Assembly (NCBI GenBank): GCA_023387735.1
Contig: JAEWHP010000042.1
Location: 62,001 to 126,000, forward strand
Origin: Pseudomonadota bacterium
GTDB taxonomy: Bacteria; Pseudomonadota; Alphaproteobacteria; Rhizobiales; Xanthobacteraceae
Length of the DNA stretch: 64,000 nucleotides
Direction: 5' to 3'
This document shows positions 26,354 through 35,227 of the stretch, piece by piece. Made by a program: the position numbers and the translations under genes. The notes under the pieces are model-generated. The model searched no databases, was not told the DNA's origin, and saw nothing but the letters and a program-made list of their open reading frames with translations. Position 1 is the stretch's first letter; every line of letters starts with the position of its first letter.

Positions 26354-27616
26354 ATGGCACAAGCAACTCCCACATCGTCCGCTCCCTTTGGCGTTCATTC
26401 AGAGGTCGGCCAGCTCCGCAAGGTCATGGTGTGTTCGCCGGGACGTGCGCACCAGCGCCTGACGCCCTCCAATTGCGACACCTTGCTGTTTGACGACGTG
26501 TTGTGGGTAGACAACGCCAAGCGCGACCATTTCGACTTCGTGCAGAAGATGCGCGACCGCGGCATCGATGTGGTCGAGATGCATAACCTGCTTACCGAAA
26601 CGGTCGCGATCCCCGAAGCCAGGAAGTGGATTCTCGACAATCAGGTCGTGCCCGATCAGGTCGGCCTTGGTCTGGTCGACGAAATCCGCGGCTATCTCGA
26701 GGGCCTGCAGCCGCGCGAGCTCGCTGAAACCCTGATCGGCGGGCTGTCGACCCTCGACTTCCCCGACGCCCATGGCGGCCCCATGCTCCAACTGGTCCGC
26801 GAGGCCGCGGGCATGACCGAATATCTGCTGCCTCCCCTGCCCAATACGCTGTACACGCGGGACACCACGTGCTGGATCTACGGCGGCGTCACGCTCAACT
26901 CGCTCTACTGGCCCGCGCGGCACGAAGAGCCGATCCTGACGACAGCGATCTACAAGTTTCATCCCGACTTCGCCGGCAAGGTCAACGTCTGGTGGGGCGA
27001 CCCGACACGAGACCATGGCCTCGCCACCCTGGAGGGCGGCGACGTGATGCCGATCGGCAAGGGCAATGTGCTGATCGGCCTGAGCGAGCGCACCTCGCGC
27101 CAGGCGATCAGCCAGCTTGCTGCTGCATTATTCGAGAAAGGCGCAGCCGAGCGGGTCATTGTGGCGGCCATGCCAAAGCTCCGCGCAGCAATGCACCTCG
27201 ATACGGTCTTCACCTTCGCCGACCGCGACTGCGTCCTGCTCTATCCGGACATCGTGAACAACATCACCGCGTTTTCCTATCGTCCGAGCAACAAGCCGGG
27301 CGGGGTCGAACTGCGGAAGGACGACAAGCCGTTCGTCGACGTGGTCGCTGAATCGTTGGGCCTGAAGAAATTGCGTGTGGTCGAGACCGGCGGCAACGCC
27401 TACATGCGCGAGCGAACACAATGGGACAGCGGCGCAAATCTCGTCTGCGCCTCGCCGGGCGTGGTCTTTGCCTATGACCGAAACACCTACACGAACACAC
27501 TGCTGCGCAAGCAGGGAATCGAGGTCATCACGATCGTTGGCGCCGAACTCGGCCGCGGCCGTGGCGGCGGTCATTGCATGACTTGTCCGATCATCCGCGA
27601 TGCGGTGGACTACTAG
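26354..27616 (+). CDS. arcA: Arginine deiminase
   Basis: 420-residue cytoplasmic enzyme hydrolysing arginine to citrulline and ammonia. The catalytic set is complete: Asp170 in LYTRD, Glu227 in LEGGD, His281 and Asp283 in MHLDTVF, and the nucleophile Cys408 in [10 protein letters not shown]. Length equals the usual 406-420. The start is ATG 26354, 14 bases past the antiporter stop; the longer frame from 25913 reads through the antiporter gene out of frame. No ornithine carbamoyltransferase or carbamate kinase follows, so ATP production by the full ADI pathway would need genes elsewhere. Ammonia release against acid stress is the alternative role. Confidence 0.93.
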   Translation: MAQATPTSSAPFGVHSEVGQLRKVMVCSPGRAHQRLTPSNCDTLLFDDVLWVDNAKRDHFDFVQKMRDRGIDVVEMHNLLTETVAIPEARKWILDNQVVPDQVGLGLVDEIRGYLEGLQPRELAETLIGGLSTLDFPDAHGGPMLQLVREAAGMTEYLLPPLPNTLYTRDTTCWIYGGVTLNSLYWPARHEEPILTTAIYKFHPDFAGKVNVWWGDPTRDHGLATLEGGDVMPIGKGNVLIGLSERTSRQAISQLAAALFEKGAAERVIVAAMPKLRAAMHLDTVFTFADRDCVLLYPDIVNNITAFSYRPSNKPGGVELRKDDKPFVDVVAESLGLKKLRVVETGGNAYMRERTQWDSGANLVCASPGVVFAYDRNTYTNTLLRKQGIEVITIVGAELGRGRGGGHCMTCPIIRDAVDY

Positions 27617-27837
27617 AACAGTCGAACCAGAAAGCGTTCGAGATGAATCAGACCGAGCAGCGGTGCGTCGGTTAAGTGCGCAGGGACTTCACCTGCCATG
27701 GAATGAAGGTGTGTGATGTTTACAACGTCGTTCGGCTATTTCGATCCTCGTTGAGCGCTTTCTTGACAAGCGACAATCCGGGCATAGCCTCCAACAGGTT
27801 CCGGCGATCAATGGAGAGGACTCCTCGGGAGATTCCA

Positions 27838-28650
27838 ATGCGCGGATCTAGAACCCTGTTGCAGGTTTTGGGGGTTTTTTGCGCGAGCGGAGCGTTTGCC
27901 GCCGAGCTTGATCTCGTCGAGCTCAAAACCCCTCAGTTCGTGCCGACCACCCCTTACTGGAGCGTCGTAGGGTCTGTCTCCCCAACCTATACCGAAAACG
28001 CCCTGTTCAGCCGCGACAACCGGCGGCGCGACGTCTTCTATGAGCCCGACGTCAGCCTGAGGCTGGACGGCAGTCTGGCACCCGACCTCTCCTACCGCAT
28101 CTTCGCGCGAGCCCAATACGAAGCCTTTGCCAATGAACATCTCGGCAATGCCGCGATCGCACGCCTGGGCGCGCGACTGACACAAAATCTGTACGGCTGG
28201 AGACTCACCGGCCAGTATGAAAACAGACATGACTTCGACGGCATCTATCGCGATCTCGCGTTCACTTCCAACGATGTCAGCGGCTCGGTTGGCCGCGACT
28301 TCCGTGTTGGCAATGTGATTCTGTCACCGCTTGCGTTACTCACCTATCGGTTCTCCGATCTGCCGGAAGCCCGCCGCTGGCGCTTCGATGCAATACTCGG
28401 AATCGAGGCCAAACTCGACGAGAGATGGTCGATTGTCAGCATACCCTTCATCGAGGCATTCTGGTTCACCGACGGGCTCAATGCCGGCCGGCAGGATCAG
28501 ATCTACTCGGCGTCCCTCGGATTGAAGTACAATATTGCCAGCAATATATCGCTCACTACCACCGTGATCTACGAAGCGCGAACGTCGAATGTTCCCTTGC
28601 GTCATTACACGGACGTGCAGATCGGCCCGAGACTCGACTTCGCATTTTGA
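27838..28650 (+). CDS. Outer-membrane beta-barrel protein
   Basis: 270-residue exported protein with a signal peptide ending near CASGAFAAE. The body alternates hydrophobic and polar residues as in beta strands (WRLTGQYENRHDF, QIYSASLGLKYNI) and ends RLDFAF, with the C-terminal Phe recognised by the Bam machinery. ATG 27838 is chosen because it begins the signal peptide; the frame is open from 27676. It is followed after 24 bases by a small secreted protein. I do not recognise a specific porin family, and its relation to arginine deiminase upstream is uncertain. Confidence 0.7.
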   Translation: MRGSRTLLQVLGVFCASGAFAAELDLVELKTPQFVPTTPYWSVVGSVSPTYTENALFSRDNRRRDVFYEPDVSLRLDGSLAPDLSYRIFARAQYEAFANEHLGNAAIARLGARLTQNLYGWRLTGQYENRHDFDGIYRDLAFTSNDVSGSVGRDFRVGNVILSPLALLTYRFSDLPEARRWRFDAILGIEAKLDERWSIVSIPFIEAFWFTDGLNAGRQDQIYSASLGLKYNIASNISLTTTVIYEARTSNVPLRHYTDVQIGPRLDFAF

Positions 28651-28674
28651 AAGGACAGGCCGCAGGAAATGGTC

Positions 28675-28953
28675 ATGAAGCACTTCATCGCGGTAGCGGG
28701 AGCAGCAATCCTGCTATCATGCGCAGCATCCGCAACCTCGGCGCAGGGACGCGATTCCGTCGAGCGCGGCACGCGGATGGACACCGATGCACTTCGGGAC
28801 GATGTCCGCACCAACCGCCTTCAAGTTCCAAGACATCCCCTGGCGGTCGAGCAGCCTCTGCAACTTGTCCCCGAACCAAGAGCAAAAGACAAATCGAAGA
28901 AAGCCAAGTCCAGCAAAGCCAAGTCCGGGCGGAGCGGAGGAAGCAGTCAGTAG
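28675..28953 (+). CDS. Small secreted Lys/Ser-rich protein of unknown function
   Basis: 92 residues with a signal peptide (MKHFIAVAGAAILLSCAASATSAQ), a short acidic and basic middle and a tail made largely of Lys, Ser, Gly and Arg (KSKKAKSSKAKSGRSGG). ATG 28675 is preferred to 28669 because AGGAA then sits at proper distance. It follows the barrel gene by 24 bases, probably in one transcript. The basic tail suggests binding to an anionic partner such as LPS, nucleic acid or cell wall, which is speculation. Confidence 0.6.
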   Translation: MKHFIAVAGAAILLSCAASATSAQGRDSVERGTRMDTDALRDDVRTNRLQVPRHPLAVEQPLQLVPEPRAKDKSKKAKSSKAKSGRSGGSSQ

Positions 28954-29102
28954 CGCCACGTCGACTGGTGCGCCGTACTTCTTCGCAAGAAGACGAAGGC
29001 AAGCTGACGTCCGCCTCCTGATCCTCCCACGCTGAGTTGGTTGCCATATCGGTCGGCGCGAGCCCCGCCGCCGGCCAGAGCGATACGGAGGTCGGTCGAA
29101 CC

Positions 29103-29630
29103 ATGATCTCATCTGAGCAGCAAGACACGCCTGCGGACCGTCCGGGCACGCTCGGAAGTGTGGTCTCCCGCGCTGCCGGATTTTTTGGGTTTTGGCTGGT
29201 GCTGACCGGTGCCGACCCCGACGATCTTGCGGCCGGTTTGGTCGCCGCGGCTGCAGCCACCTGGGCAAGCCTGCGCCTGATGCCGGCGCAACCATGGCGT
29301 CTGCGTCCCATCAAACTGGCCGGATACGTGCTGCACTTTCTGCGTCAGTCGATCACCGCCGGGATCGACGTCACTTGGCGGGCGCTCCAGCCTCGGATGT
29401 CGCTGCAGCCGGGTTTCGTGGTCTATCAAGCACAGCTTCCGCCGGGAACGACGCGAGAGGCTTTCTGCGCCATCATGAGTTTGATGCCGGGTACGCTTCC
29501 ATGCGGCCCCGCGGATGGCAATGGACTGACGATTCATTGCCTTGATGTGACGCAGCCGGTGGCCGAGCAACTTGCTGTTGAGGAAGCGCTGTGTGTGCAG
29601 ACACTCCGGGGGGAACCGCGCAATGGCTAG
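29103..29630 (+). CDS. mrpE: Mrp-type antiporter subunit E
   Basis: 175-residue membrane subunit of a multi-subunit cation/proton antiporter. Two hydrophobic segments lie near the N-terminus (FFGFWLVLTG, LAAGLVAAAAATWASL), followed by a soluble domain with the MrpE pattern ITAGIDVTWRAL and LMPGTL. ATG 29103 (MISSEQQ) is chosen; the frame opens at 29037. First gene of a tightly packed seven-gene operon; its end overlaps mrpF by 8 bases. Confidence 0.85.
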   Translation: MISSEQQDTPADRPGTLGSVVSRAAGFFGFWLVLTGADPDDLAAGLVAAAAATWASLRLMPAQPWRLRPIKLAGYVLHFLRQSITAGIDVTWRALQPRMSLQPGFVVYQAQLPPGTTREAFCAIMSLMPGTLPCGPADGNGLTIHCLDVTQPVAEQLAVEEALCVQTLRGEPRNG

Positions 29631-29910
29631 CTTTCTGTTCGCGGCTGCGGGCTTCGTGATGGTGACCGTGGCGCTCGGATTGTTCGTCATTCTTCGGCGC
29701 TGGGCCGAGGTTGACCACATGATGGCAGCGCAACTCCTGGGCACCGGCGGCGTGGCCATCCTTCTCCTGCTGGCCGCCGCTACCGAGGCACCGCCGATCG
29801 TGGACGTCGCATTGCTGCTGGCGCTGTTCGCCGCATTCGCAGCCGTGGCGTTCGTCAGAAGCGCCTCCGGTTCGGAGCGAGACGCCGGTGAAACAGCGAG
29901 CGGCCGATGA
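29623..29910 (+). CDS. mrpF: Mrp-type antiporter subunit F
   Basis: 95-residue protein with three membrane segments matching MrpF/MnhF size and pattern (VALGLFVILRRWAEVDHMMAAQ is the usual loop after TM1). The start overlaps mrpE and its end overlaps mrpG by four bases (ATGA). The short polar tail after the third segment is not part of the family core. Works only as part of the complex. Confidence 0.82.
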   Translation: MASFLFAAAGFVMVTVALGLFVILRRWAEVDHMMAAQLLGTGGVAILLLLAAATEAPPIVDVALLLALFAAFAAVAFVRSASGSERDAGETASGR

Positions 29911-30200
29911 AACTTGCCCTCGACATCTTCACTGTTCTCGCCGTCTCGACCGGAGCGTTCTTCTTCCTGGCGGGGACAGTCGGCTTGATCCGCTTTCCAG
30001 ACGCGCTGACGCGTCTGCATGCACTGACCAAGGTGGATAATCTTGGCCTTGGTCTCGTCGTGCTGGGCCTGCTGCCGCAAGTGAATGGATTGTTCGGCGC
30101 GTTGAGGCTCGTGACCATCTGGTTGCTGGTCCAGTTGTCTGGCGCGATCGTTACCCAGCTCATTGCTGGCACGGTTCGACAGCACGGACCGCACGAATGA
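29907..30200 (+). CDS. mrpG: Mrp-type antiporter subunit G
   Basis: 97-residue membrane protein of the MrpG/MnhG/PhaG family with three segments. The motif LIRFPDALTRLHALTKVDNLG, ending before TM2, is diagnostic. Overlaps both neighbours by ATGA. Contributes to cation transport assembly; small accessory subunit. Confidence 0.9.
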   Translation: MKLALDIFTVLAVSTGAFFFLAGTVGLIRFPDALTRLHALTKVDNLGLGLVVLGLLPQVNGLFGALRLVTIWLLVQLSGAIVTQLIAGTVRQHGPHE

Positions 30201-31138
30201 CCATCGTATCCATCTTCGATATCGCTCTTGTCGTCCTGATCCTGGCGGTCGGGTCTGCGACGATCGCCATGCGCGAGGCGATTTCGGCCGTGATCGGCTA
30301 CGTCGTCTACGGCCTGCTGTTGGCCATCGCCTGGGTCAGGCTCTCCGCGGTCGATGTCGCGCTGACGGAGGCCGCAATCGGCGGCGGAATGACCGGCATG
30401 CTGCTGCTCGGTGCAGTCGCACGCCTGCGTCTTGCCAAAGGTAAGGACAGCAGGACCAGTCTGCCGGTGCGCCTTGCGGCGGGCATTCTGTGCGCACTTG
30501 TCGCTGCAGGCCTTGCAATCGCTGTCCTGTCCCCACCCGAAGTCGTTCCCACGCTCGCGCCGGTGGCGATGGAGAACCTGCCGCAGAGCGGCCTCGGCAA
30601 TCCCGTTGCGGGAGTCCTGTTCGTCTACCGCGCGCTCGACACGCTGCTTGAGAAAGTGGTCCTGATACTCGCTTTGCTCGGCGTCTGGTCGCTGGCGCCG
30701 GATCGCATGTGGGGGGGAATACCGGGGCTGCGCATCTATGCCCAGCCAGGCGGCACGCTGACGTTTCTTTCCCAGCTTCTGCCGCCGGTCGGAATCGTGG
30801 TGGCCGTCTATATGTGCTGGGTCGGCGCAAAAGAGCCGGGTGGCGCCTTTCAAGGCGGCACGGTGTTGGCGGCGATGTGGCTGCTTGTCATGATCGCGGG
30901 CCTGACCGGCGTACCTTCGATCAGCCAGCGATGGCTGCGTATACTGCTCGTCGTCGGGCCCATGATCTTCCTTGCCATCGGCATCGCCGGGATGGTGCTG
31001 GCAAATGCCTTCCTCGCCTATCCAGCGGGCTATGCAAAACCGTTGATCGTCGCGGTGGAGTTCGCCCTGACCCTCTCGATCGGGGTGGCGCTGGCCTTAC
31101 TGGCCGCAGGCCCACCGGAACGGGTGCAACAGCCATGA
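30197..31138 (+). CDS. mrpB: Fused DUF4040 (MrpA C-terminal) and MrpB subunit
   Basis: 313-residue protein joining two domains that are often separate. Residues 1-80 form a DUF4040/MbhD-like unit with VIGYVVYGLLLAIAW and the motif DVALTEAAIGGG, normally at the C-terminus of MrpA. From about 175 on is the MnhB domain with VGAKEPGGAFQGG. A middle part (about 85-170) has MbhE-like segments. The canonical large MrpA subunit is absent from the operon; here only its C-terminal piece exists, attached to MrpB. Overlaps both neighbours by ATGA. Confidence 0.83.
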   Translation: MTIVSIFDIALVVLILAVGSATIAMREAISAVIGYVVYGLLLAIAWVRLSAVDVALTEAAIGGGMTGMLLLGAVARLRLAKGKDSRTSLPVRLAAGILCALVAAGLAIAVLSPPEVVPTLAPVAMENLPQSGLGNPVAGVLFVYRALDTLLEKVVLILALLGVWSLAPDRMWGGIPGLRIYAQPGGTLTFLSQLLPPVGIVVAVYMCWVGAKEPGGAFQGGTVLAAMWLLVMIAGLTGVPSISQRWLRILLVVGPMIFLAIGIAGMVLANAFLAYPAGYAKPLIVAVEFALTLSIGVALALLAAGPPERVQQP

Positions 31139-31470
31139 ACGCTGCAACATTGTTTGGGCTGTGTGGCGCAGCGCTGGTCGGCCTCGGATTGTACGGGCTG
31201 GTCACGAACCCCGAGCCGCTGCGCAAGATCCTGGCATTCAACCTGCTGGGAAGCGGCGTGTTTCTGGTGTTCGGCGTCGTCGCCAAACGCGCCGCAGCGG
31301 CCGGTCTGGGAGGCGATCCTGTCCCGCAGGCGATGGTCATTACCGCGATCGTCGTTGCCTTTGCGGCGACCGCCATGGCGATCGCGCTGGTGCTGCGACT
31401 CTTGCAGGAGACTGGCCGATCCACGCTCAGCGCTGACAGTTCCGGGGGCACGGACAGAGGCAACTCCTGA
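31135..31470 (+). CDS. mrpC: Mrp-type antiporter subunit C
   Basis: 111-residue membrane protein homologous to NuoK, with three segments and the conserved loop RKILAFNLLGSGVFLVFG and the typical DPVPQAMVITAIVVAFAATA stretch, in which an acidic residue lies close to the membrane. The start overlaps the upstream stop by ATGA and its stop overlaps the next start by one base. A 15-residue hydrophilic tail is extra. Confidence 0.9.
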   Translation: MNAATLFGLCGAALVGLGLYGLVTNPEPLRKILAFNLLGSGVFLVFGVVAKRAAAAGLGGDPVPQAMVITAIVVAFAATAMAIALVLRLLQETGRSTLSADSSGGTDRGNS

Positions 31471-32999
31471 TGCCGGATGCAAATCTCCTGCCCGACGCGA
31501 CGACGACCGACGGCGCCTTCCTGGTTCTGGCAATCATCTTGCCGGCCGCAGGCGTTCTGCTGTCATTCGTTCTCGGCGGGCGCTACGCTGAACGGATCGC
31601 CGTCGTTCTGCTTCCCTCCGGTTTTATCCTCGCGACGATCATTTTCGTCGACGTCTGGCAGAGCGAACACCGGCTGGTCTACATCGTCGGCGACTGGAAG
31701 CCCCCGCTCGGAATAGCGTTGCGCGCCGACGGGCTCTCAGCCGCCATGATGGTGGCGATGGCCATCGTGTTCTGCGCGGTCGCAATCTTTGCCTATGCGG
31801 ACTTCGGCACGCACGCGGGATCCGCCGAGGCCCGCGCACCGTTTGCGTTCTGGATCCTGCTGATGGCGATCTGGGGCGCGATGAACCTGATCTTTCTCGG
31901 CGGAGACCTGTTCACGCTATACGTCGCGCTCGAACTCCTCACGTTCGCCGCGGTGCCGCTCGTCTGTCTCGACGGCCGAGCGGAGACGTTACAGGCTGCG
32001 CTGCGATACCTGATCTTCGCCCTGCTCGGCTCTATTCTCTACCTGGTCGGAACGGCCCTGCTCTACGGCAGCTACGCAACGCTTGACATCGTCCTGCTCT
32101 CCCGACGAATTCATGCGGAGCCCGCGACGCTTGTTGCCGCCACGCTGATGACCATCGGGCTGTTCGCCAAGACCGCCCTCTTTCCACTGCATCTATGGCT
32201 GCCGCCCGCCCATGCCGGAGCACCGGCAGCCGCCAGCGCGGTGCTGTCGGCGGTGGTGGTCAAGGGCTCGTTCTTCCTCGTCGTGCGGCTCTGGTTCGAC
32301 GTCATGCCGGGGATGCTCGGCGGAGCCGGCGCGCAACTGTTCGGTGCGCTGGGAGCGGCGGCAATCATATTCGGCAGCGTCGTCGCCCTGCAACAGCAGC
32401 GCCTCAAGCTCCTGATCGCCTATTCGACGGTCGCGCAGATCGGCTACCTGTTTCTGATTTTCCCGCTCGCCGTCGACGCGTCGGCGCAGCTCCAGAGCAG
32501 CGGCGCTTTGACCGGTGGCATCGTCCAGGCGATATCGCACGCGACGGCGAAGGCGGCCATGTTCATGGCTGCCGGACTTATCTATGCCGCCCTGGGACAT
32601 GATCGCATCGCCGAGCTCGGAGGGATCGCACGGGCCCTTCCGATGACGATCTTCGCATTTGCGCTCGGCGGCGTGTCCCTGATCGGGCTGCCACCTAGCG
32701 GCGGCTTCCTGGCAAAATGGATCTTGCTCGAAGCAACCGTCGCGACCGGACAATGGTGGTGGGCGCTTGTGATCCTTGCGGGAGGCCTCTTCACCAGCTG
32801 CTACATGTTCATCGTTCTGTCGCGCGCCGTTGCGCCGTCGAGTGCGCCGCTCAAGCTCCAGACCGCCGTACCGAAATATCAGGAAGCAGCGGCGCTGGCA
32901 TTGGCGCTGACGTCGCTGTTGCTGGGTTTGGTCGCGCTTGGCCCTATCGACATCGTCGAAGTCGGCCGTCTGGAATCAACAGTGGTCGGGTCACGATGA
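31470..32999 (+). CDS. mrpD: Mrp-type antiporter subunit D (NuoM/N-like), first copy
   Basis: 509-residue membrane protein with about fourteen segments of the proton-conducting antiporter family. The TM5 glutamate is present (Glu155 in LYVALELLTF), as are the lysine of TM7 (LFAKTALFPLHLWLPPAH) and the TM8 lysine (VVVKGSFF). So this copy has the residues used for proton movement. It is followed by a second large subunit overlapping it by ATGA. Couples with B and C to exchange Na+ or another cation for protons; direction and ion are inferred from family. Confidence 0.87.
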   Translation: MPDANLLPDATTTDGAFLVLAIILPAAGVLLSFVLGGRYAERIAVVLLPSGFILATIIFVDVWQSEHRLVYIVGDWKPPLGIALRADGLSAAMMVAMAIVFCAVAIFAYADFGTHAGSAEARAPFAFWILLMAIWGAMNLIFLGGDLFTLYVALELLTFAAVPLVCLDGRAETLQAALRYLIFALLGSILYLVGTALLYGSYATLDIVLLSRRIHAEPATLVAATLMTIGLFAKTALFPLHLWLPPAHAGAPAAASAVLSAVVVKGSFFLVVRLWFDVMPGMLGGAGAQLFGALGAAAIIFGSVVALQQQRLKLLIAYSTVAQIGYLFLIFPLAVDASAQLQSSGALTGGIVQAISHATAKAAMFMAAGLIYAALGHDRIAELGGIARALPMTIFAFALGGVSLIGLPPSGGFLAKWILLEATVATGQWWWALVILAGGLFTSCYMFIVLSRAVAPSSAPLKLQTAVPKYQEAAALALALTSLLLGLVALGPIDIVEVGRLESTVVGSR

Positions 33000-34627
33000 T
33001 TGGACAAACAACATTGCTGGCCAGCGCCTTTGTCGTTCCCCTCGCGATGCTCCTGCTCTGCCTGTGGCCGCAGGTTCTGAGCCGGATGCCCTCGCTGCTA
33101 GCGCTCGCCCCGATCCCTGCGCTGGCCGCGGTGCTGCTTGTCGCCACCGATTCCTCGTTCGCAATCGGTTCAGCACGTTTCCATCTGACCTTCGCCATGG
33201 ATCGTCCTGGAGCCATGCTGCTGGGCGTTTCCGCGCTGTTGTGGATCGCATCGGGGGCCTACGCGTGGCAGTATCTGCAGAGCCGGCCGAACCACGGGCG
33301 ATTTGTAGTGTGCTGGTTGATGGCACTGACCGGCTGCGTCGGCGTATTTCTGGCCGCCGACATGGTCGGCTTCTACTTTCTGCTCGCGCTGCTCACGCTC
33401 GGGGCCGCCGGTCTCATCATCTACCACGAAACGCCGAGCGCATGGCGGGCCGGCGCGGTCTATATCGGGCTCGCCCTGCTGGCCGAAGCGCTCCTGCTGA
33501 TGGCGTTCGTGCTGCTGGCGGCGGAAATCCCGGGCGGCAGCCTGCTGATCCGCGACGCCGCCGCAGTGCTGCCGGCCTCGCCACATCGCGACCTGATACT
33601 TGTTCTCCTGATTATCGGCCTAGGCATGAAGGCTGGCCTCGTGCCATTCCACATCTGGATGCCGCTGGCCTACCCGGCGGCACCGACGCCGGCTGCCGCT
33701 GTACTCAGCGGCGCGGTCGTCAAGGCGAGCATCCTTGGAATGATCCGGTTCCTGCCGCTCGGAACCGCGCTGCCCGATTGGGGCACCGCAATTGCAGCCG
33801 CCGGACTGTTCGCAGCGCTCTACGGCGTCGTGATCGGAATCACGCAGCGCAATCCCCGGGCCGTGCTGGCGTATTCCAGCGTCAGCCAGATGGGGTTCAT
33901 CATCGCGATCATCGGCATGGGAATGCTGACTGGCGATGGCCGCGCTGCGCTCGGCGCGGCTTTCTATGCGGCGCACCACGTCCTGGTGAAAGGCGCGCTG
34001 TTCCTGTCCGTCGGCGTCATCGCCGCGACCGGCCGCCGGCGCTTGTGGCCGATGCTACTGCCCGCGGCAATCATTGCCGTGGGCCTCGGTGGCCTCCCGC
34101 TCACCGGCGGCGCATTGGCCAAATTCGTTGCCGACGAGTTGCTTGGAGACAGCACCGCGAGCACGATTGCAACGCTGTCTGCGATTGGCACGACGCTGCT
34201 GATGCTGCAGTTCCTTCGCCACCTTGCGAGCACGGCATCGCAGGACCCACAGGCGACAGCCGCCGCAGGACTGGTCTGGCCCTGGCTCGCGACCGCAGCC
34301 GTTTCGCTGGTCGTGCCATGGACGCTCTATTTGACGGTCCCGCGCGGAACGCTGCCCGATCCGCTTTCAGCTGCGGTGCTATGGAAGGCGCTGTGGCCCG
34401 TCCTGCTGGGCGCTGCCCTGGCGGTGGCGCTGTGGCGCTGGTGGCGCTCGATGCCGCAGATTCCCAAAGGAGACATCATCGTGGCGCTGGACGGCGGCGT
34501 CCGGATCGCAGTCACGTGGGGCAAGGCTCTGCAACGAACGGACAGCATTCTCCGCCAATGGCCGACGGCCAGCGTGTCGCTGCTGATACTCACCGTCGCG
34601 CTGGGTGCAGCGGTGCTCACACGATGA
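32996..34627 (+). CDS. Second large antiporter subunit, ND5/ND4-like, lacking the TM5 Glu
   Basis: 543-residue membrane protein paralogous to the preceding one, last gene of the operon. The TM7 lysine region is kept (GMKAGLVPFHIWMP) and the TM8 lysine is kept (GAVVKASI). At the place of the otherwise conserved TM5 glutamate, DMVGFYFLLALLTLGAAG aligns with DLFTLYVALELLTFAAV of the first copy, and Glu is replaced by Ala131 (codon GCG at 33386-33388). A C-terminal amphipathic region follows the last bundle. The loss suggests a structural or non-pumping role. Starts by ATGA overlap. Confidence 0.82.
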   Translation: MIGQTTLLASAFVVPLAMLLLCLWPQVLSRMPSLLALAPIPALAAVLLVATDSSFAIGSARFHLTFAMDRPGAMLLGVSALLWIASGAYAWQYLQSRPNHGRFVVCWLMALTGCVGVFLAADMVGFYFLLALLTLGAAGLIIYHETPSAWRAGAVYIGLALLAEALLLMAFVLLAAEIPGGSLLIRDAAAVLPASPHRDLILVLLIIGLGMKAGLVPFHIWMPLAYPAAPTPAAAVLSGAVVKASILGMIRFLPLGTALPDWGTAIAAAGLFAALYGVVIGITQRNPRAVLAYSSVSQMGFIIAIIGMGMLTGDGRAALGAAFYAAHHVLVKGALFLSVGVIAATGRRRLWPMLLPAAIIAVGLGGLPLTGGALAKFVADELLGDSTASTIATLSAIGTTLLMLQFLRHLASTASQDPQATAAAGLVWPWLATAAVSLVVPWTLYLTVPRGTLPDPLSAAVLWKALWPVLLGAALAVALWRWWRSMPQIPKGDIIVALDGGVRIAVTWGKALQRTDSILRQWPTASVSLLILTVALGAAVLTR

Positions 34628-34693
34628 AACGGCGAGCCTCGCGCTGACCGGCGCCACCTCACACCACGGGAACTATTGCCTGAAAGTCGGCAG

Positions 34694-34960
34694 CTACACC
34701 CAACGCCAGCCACAGCGGCGACGTCCGCGGTGCCACCAGCAGACCCATCGTCGCCGGCGGCGGCGCGGATGGACAACGACGACCTGGGCCTTCACCACCA
34801 GGTCATCGACCTCGGCGTGGGCCCCCTTCGCTACACCCAATGGCATGGCGTCCGCGACATCCGGCGCGACAGCCCAGCCGATCGTCCCGACACCGGCAAT
34901 GGCAATGGCCGCTCCCGGCAGGACATTCATGAGCATCGCACGGCGACTCATTGCATCCAT
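34694..34960 (-). CDS. Small exported protein with Arg/Trp-rich C-terminus
   Basis: 88 residues starting at ATG 34960, supported by AAGGGAG eight bases before. The N-terminus has SRRAML followed by a hydrophobic run (VLPGAAIAIAGVGTIGWAV), similar to a Tat or Sec signal. After a neutral middle ending VVKAQVVVV comes a tail with a six-arginine block and repeated Trp and Cys (WVCWWHRGRRRCGWRWV). I recognise no domain. It faces the convergent end of the Mrp operon and diverges from the DUF992 gene. The high charge and aromatic content suggest membrane or LPS contact; coding status is supported by the ribosome site and signal but not proven. Confidence 0.5.
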   Translation of the reverse strand: MDAMSRRAMLMNVLPGAAIAIAGVGTIGWAVAPDVADAMPLGVAKGAHAEVDDLVVKAQVVVVHPRRRRRRWVCWWHRGRRRCGWRWV

Positions 34961-35227
34961 GAGTTTTCTCCCTTGTCCGAATGCTTTTTCTCGGGCGCTG
35001 CAAGAGGACACAACACAGTTGAACTCGCCTGGCGCACCACAGCGATTCAAGTTGCCCGGCTCATAGCCAGGGGCAGCAAACCCATACGGATCTAAATTGA
35101 AGTCACTCCATCAATCAATCGGGGTATTCATCCGCGCACGTCAGGGTTTCTTCCTATCACCTCCTCCACGAGGCATCGCCATCATGTGCGTGATCGAAGT
35201 TCCGCGGTTCCCGTGGGTACATCATCG

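Noticed and set aside
27763..27791. TTGACA with a possible -10 upstream of the outer-membrane barrel gene
   Set aside because: The -35 is perfect, but the -10 (TAGCCT) is weak and alphaproteobacterial promoters vary too much to call it.
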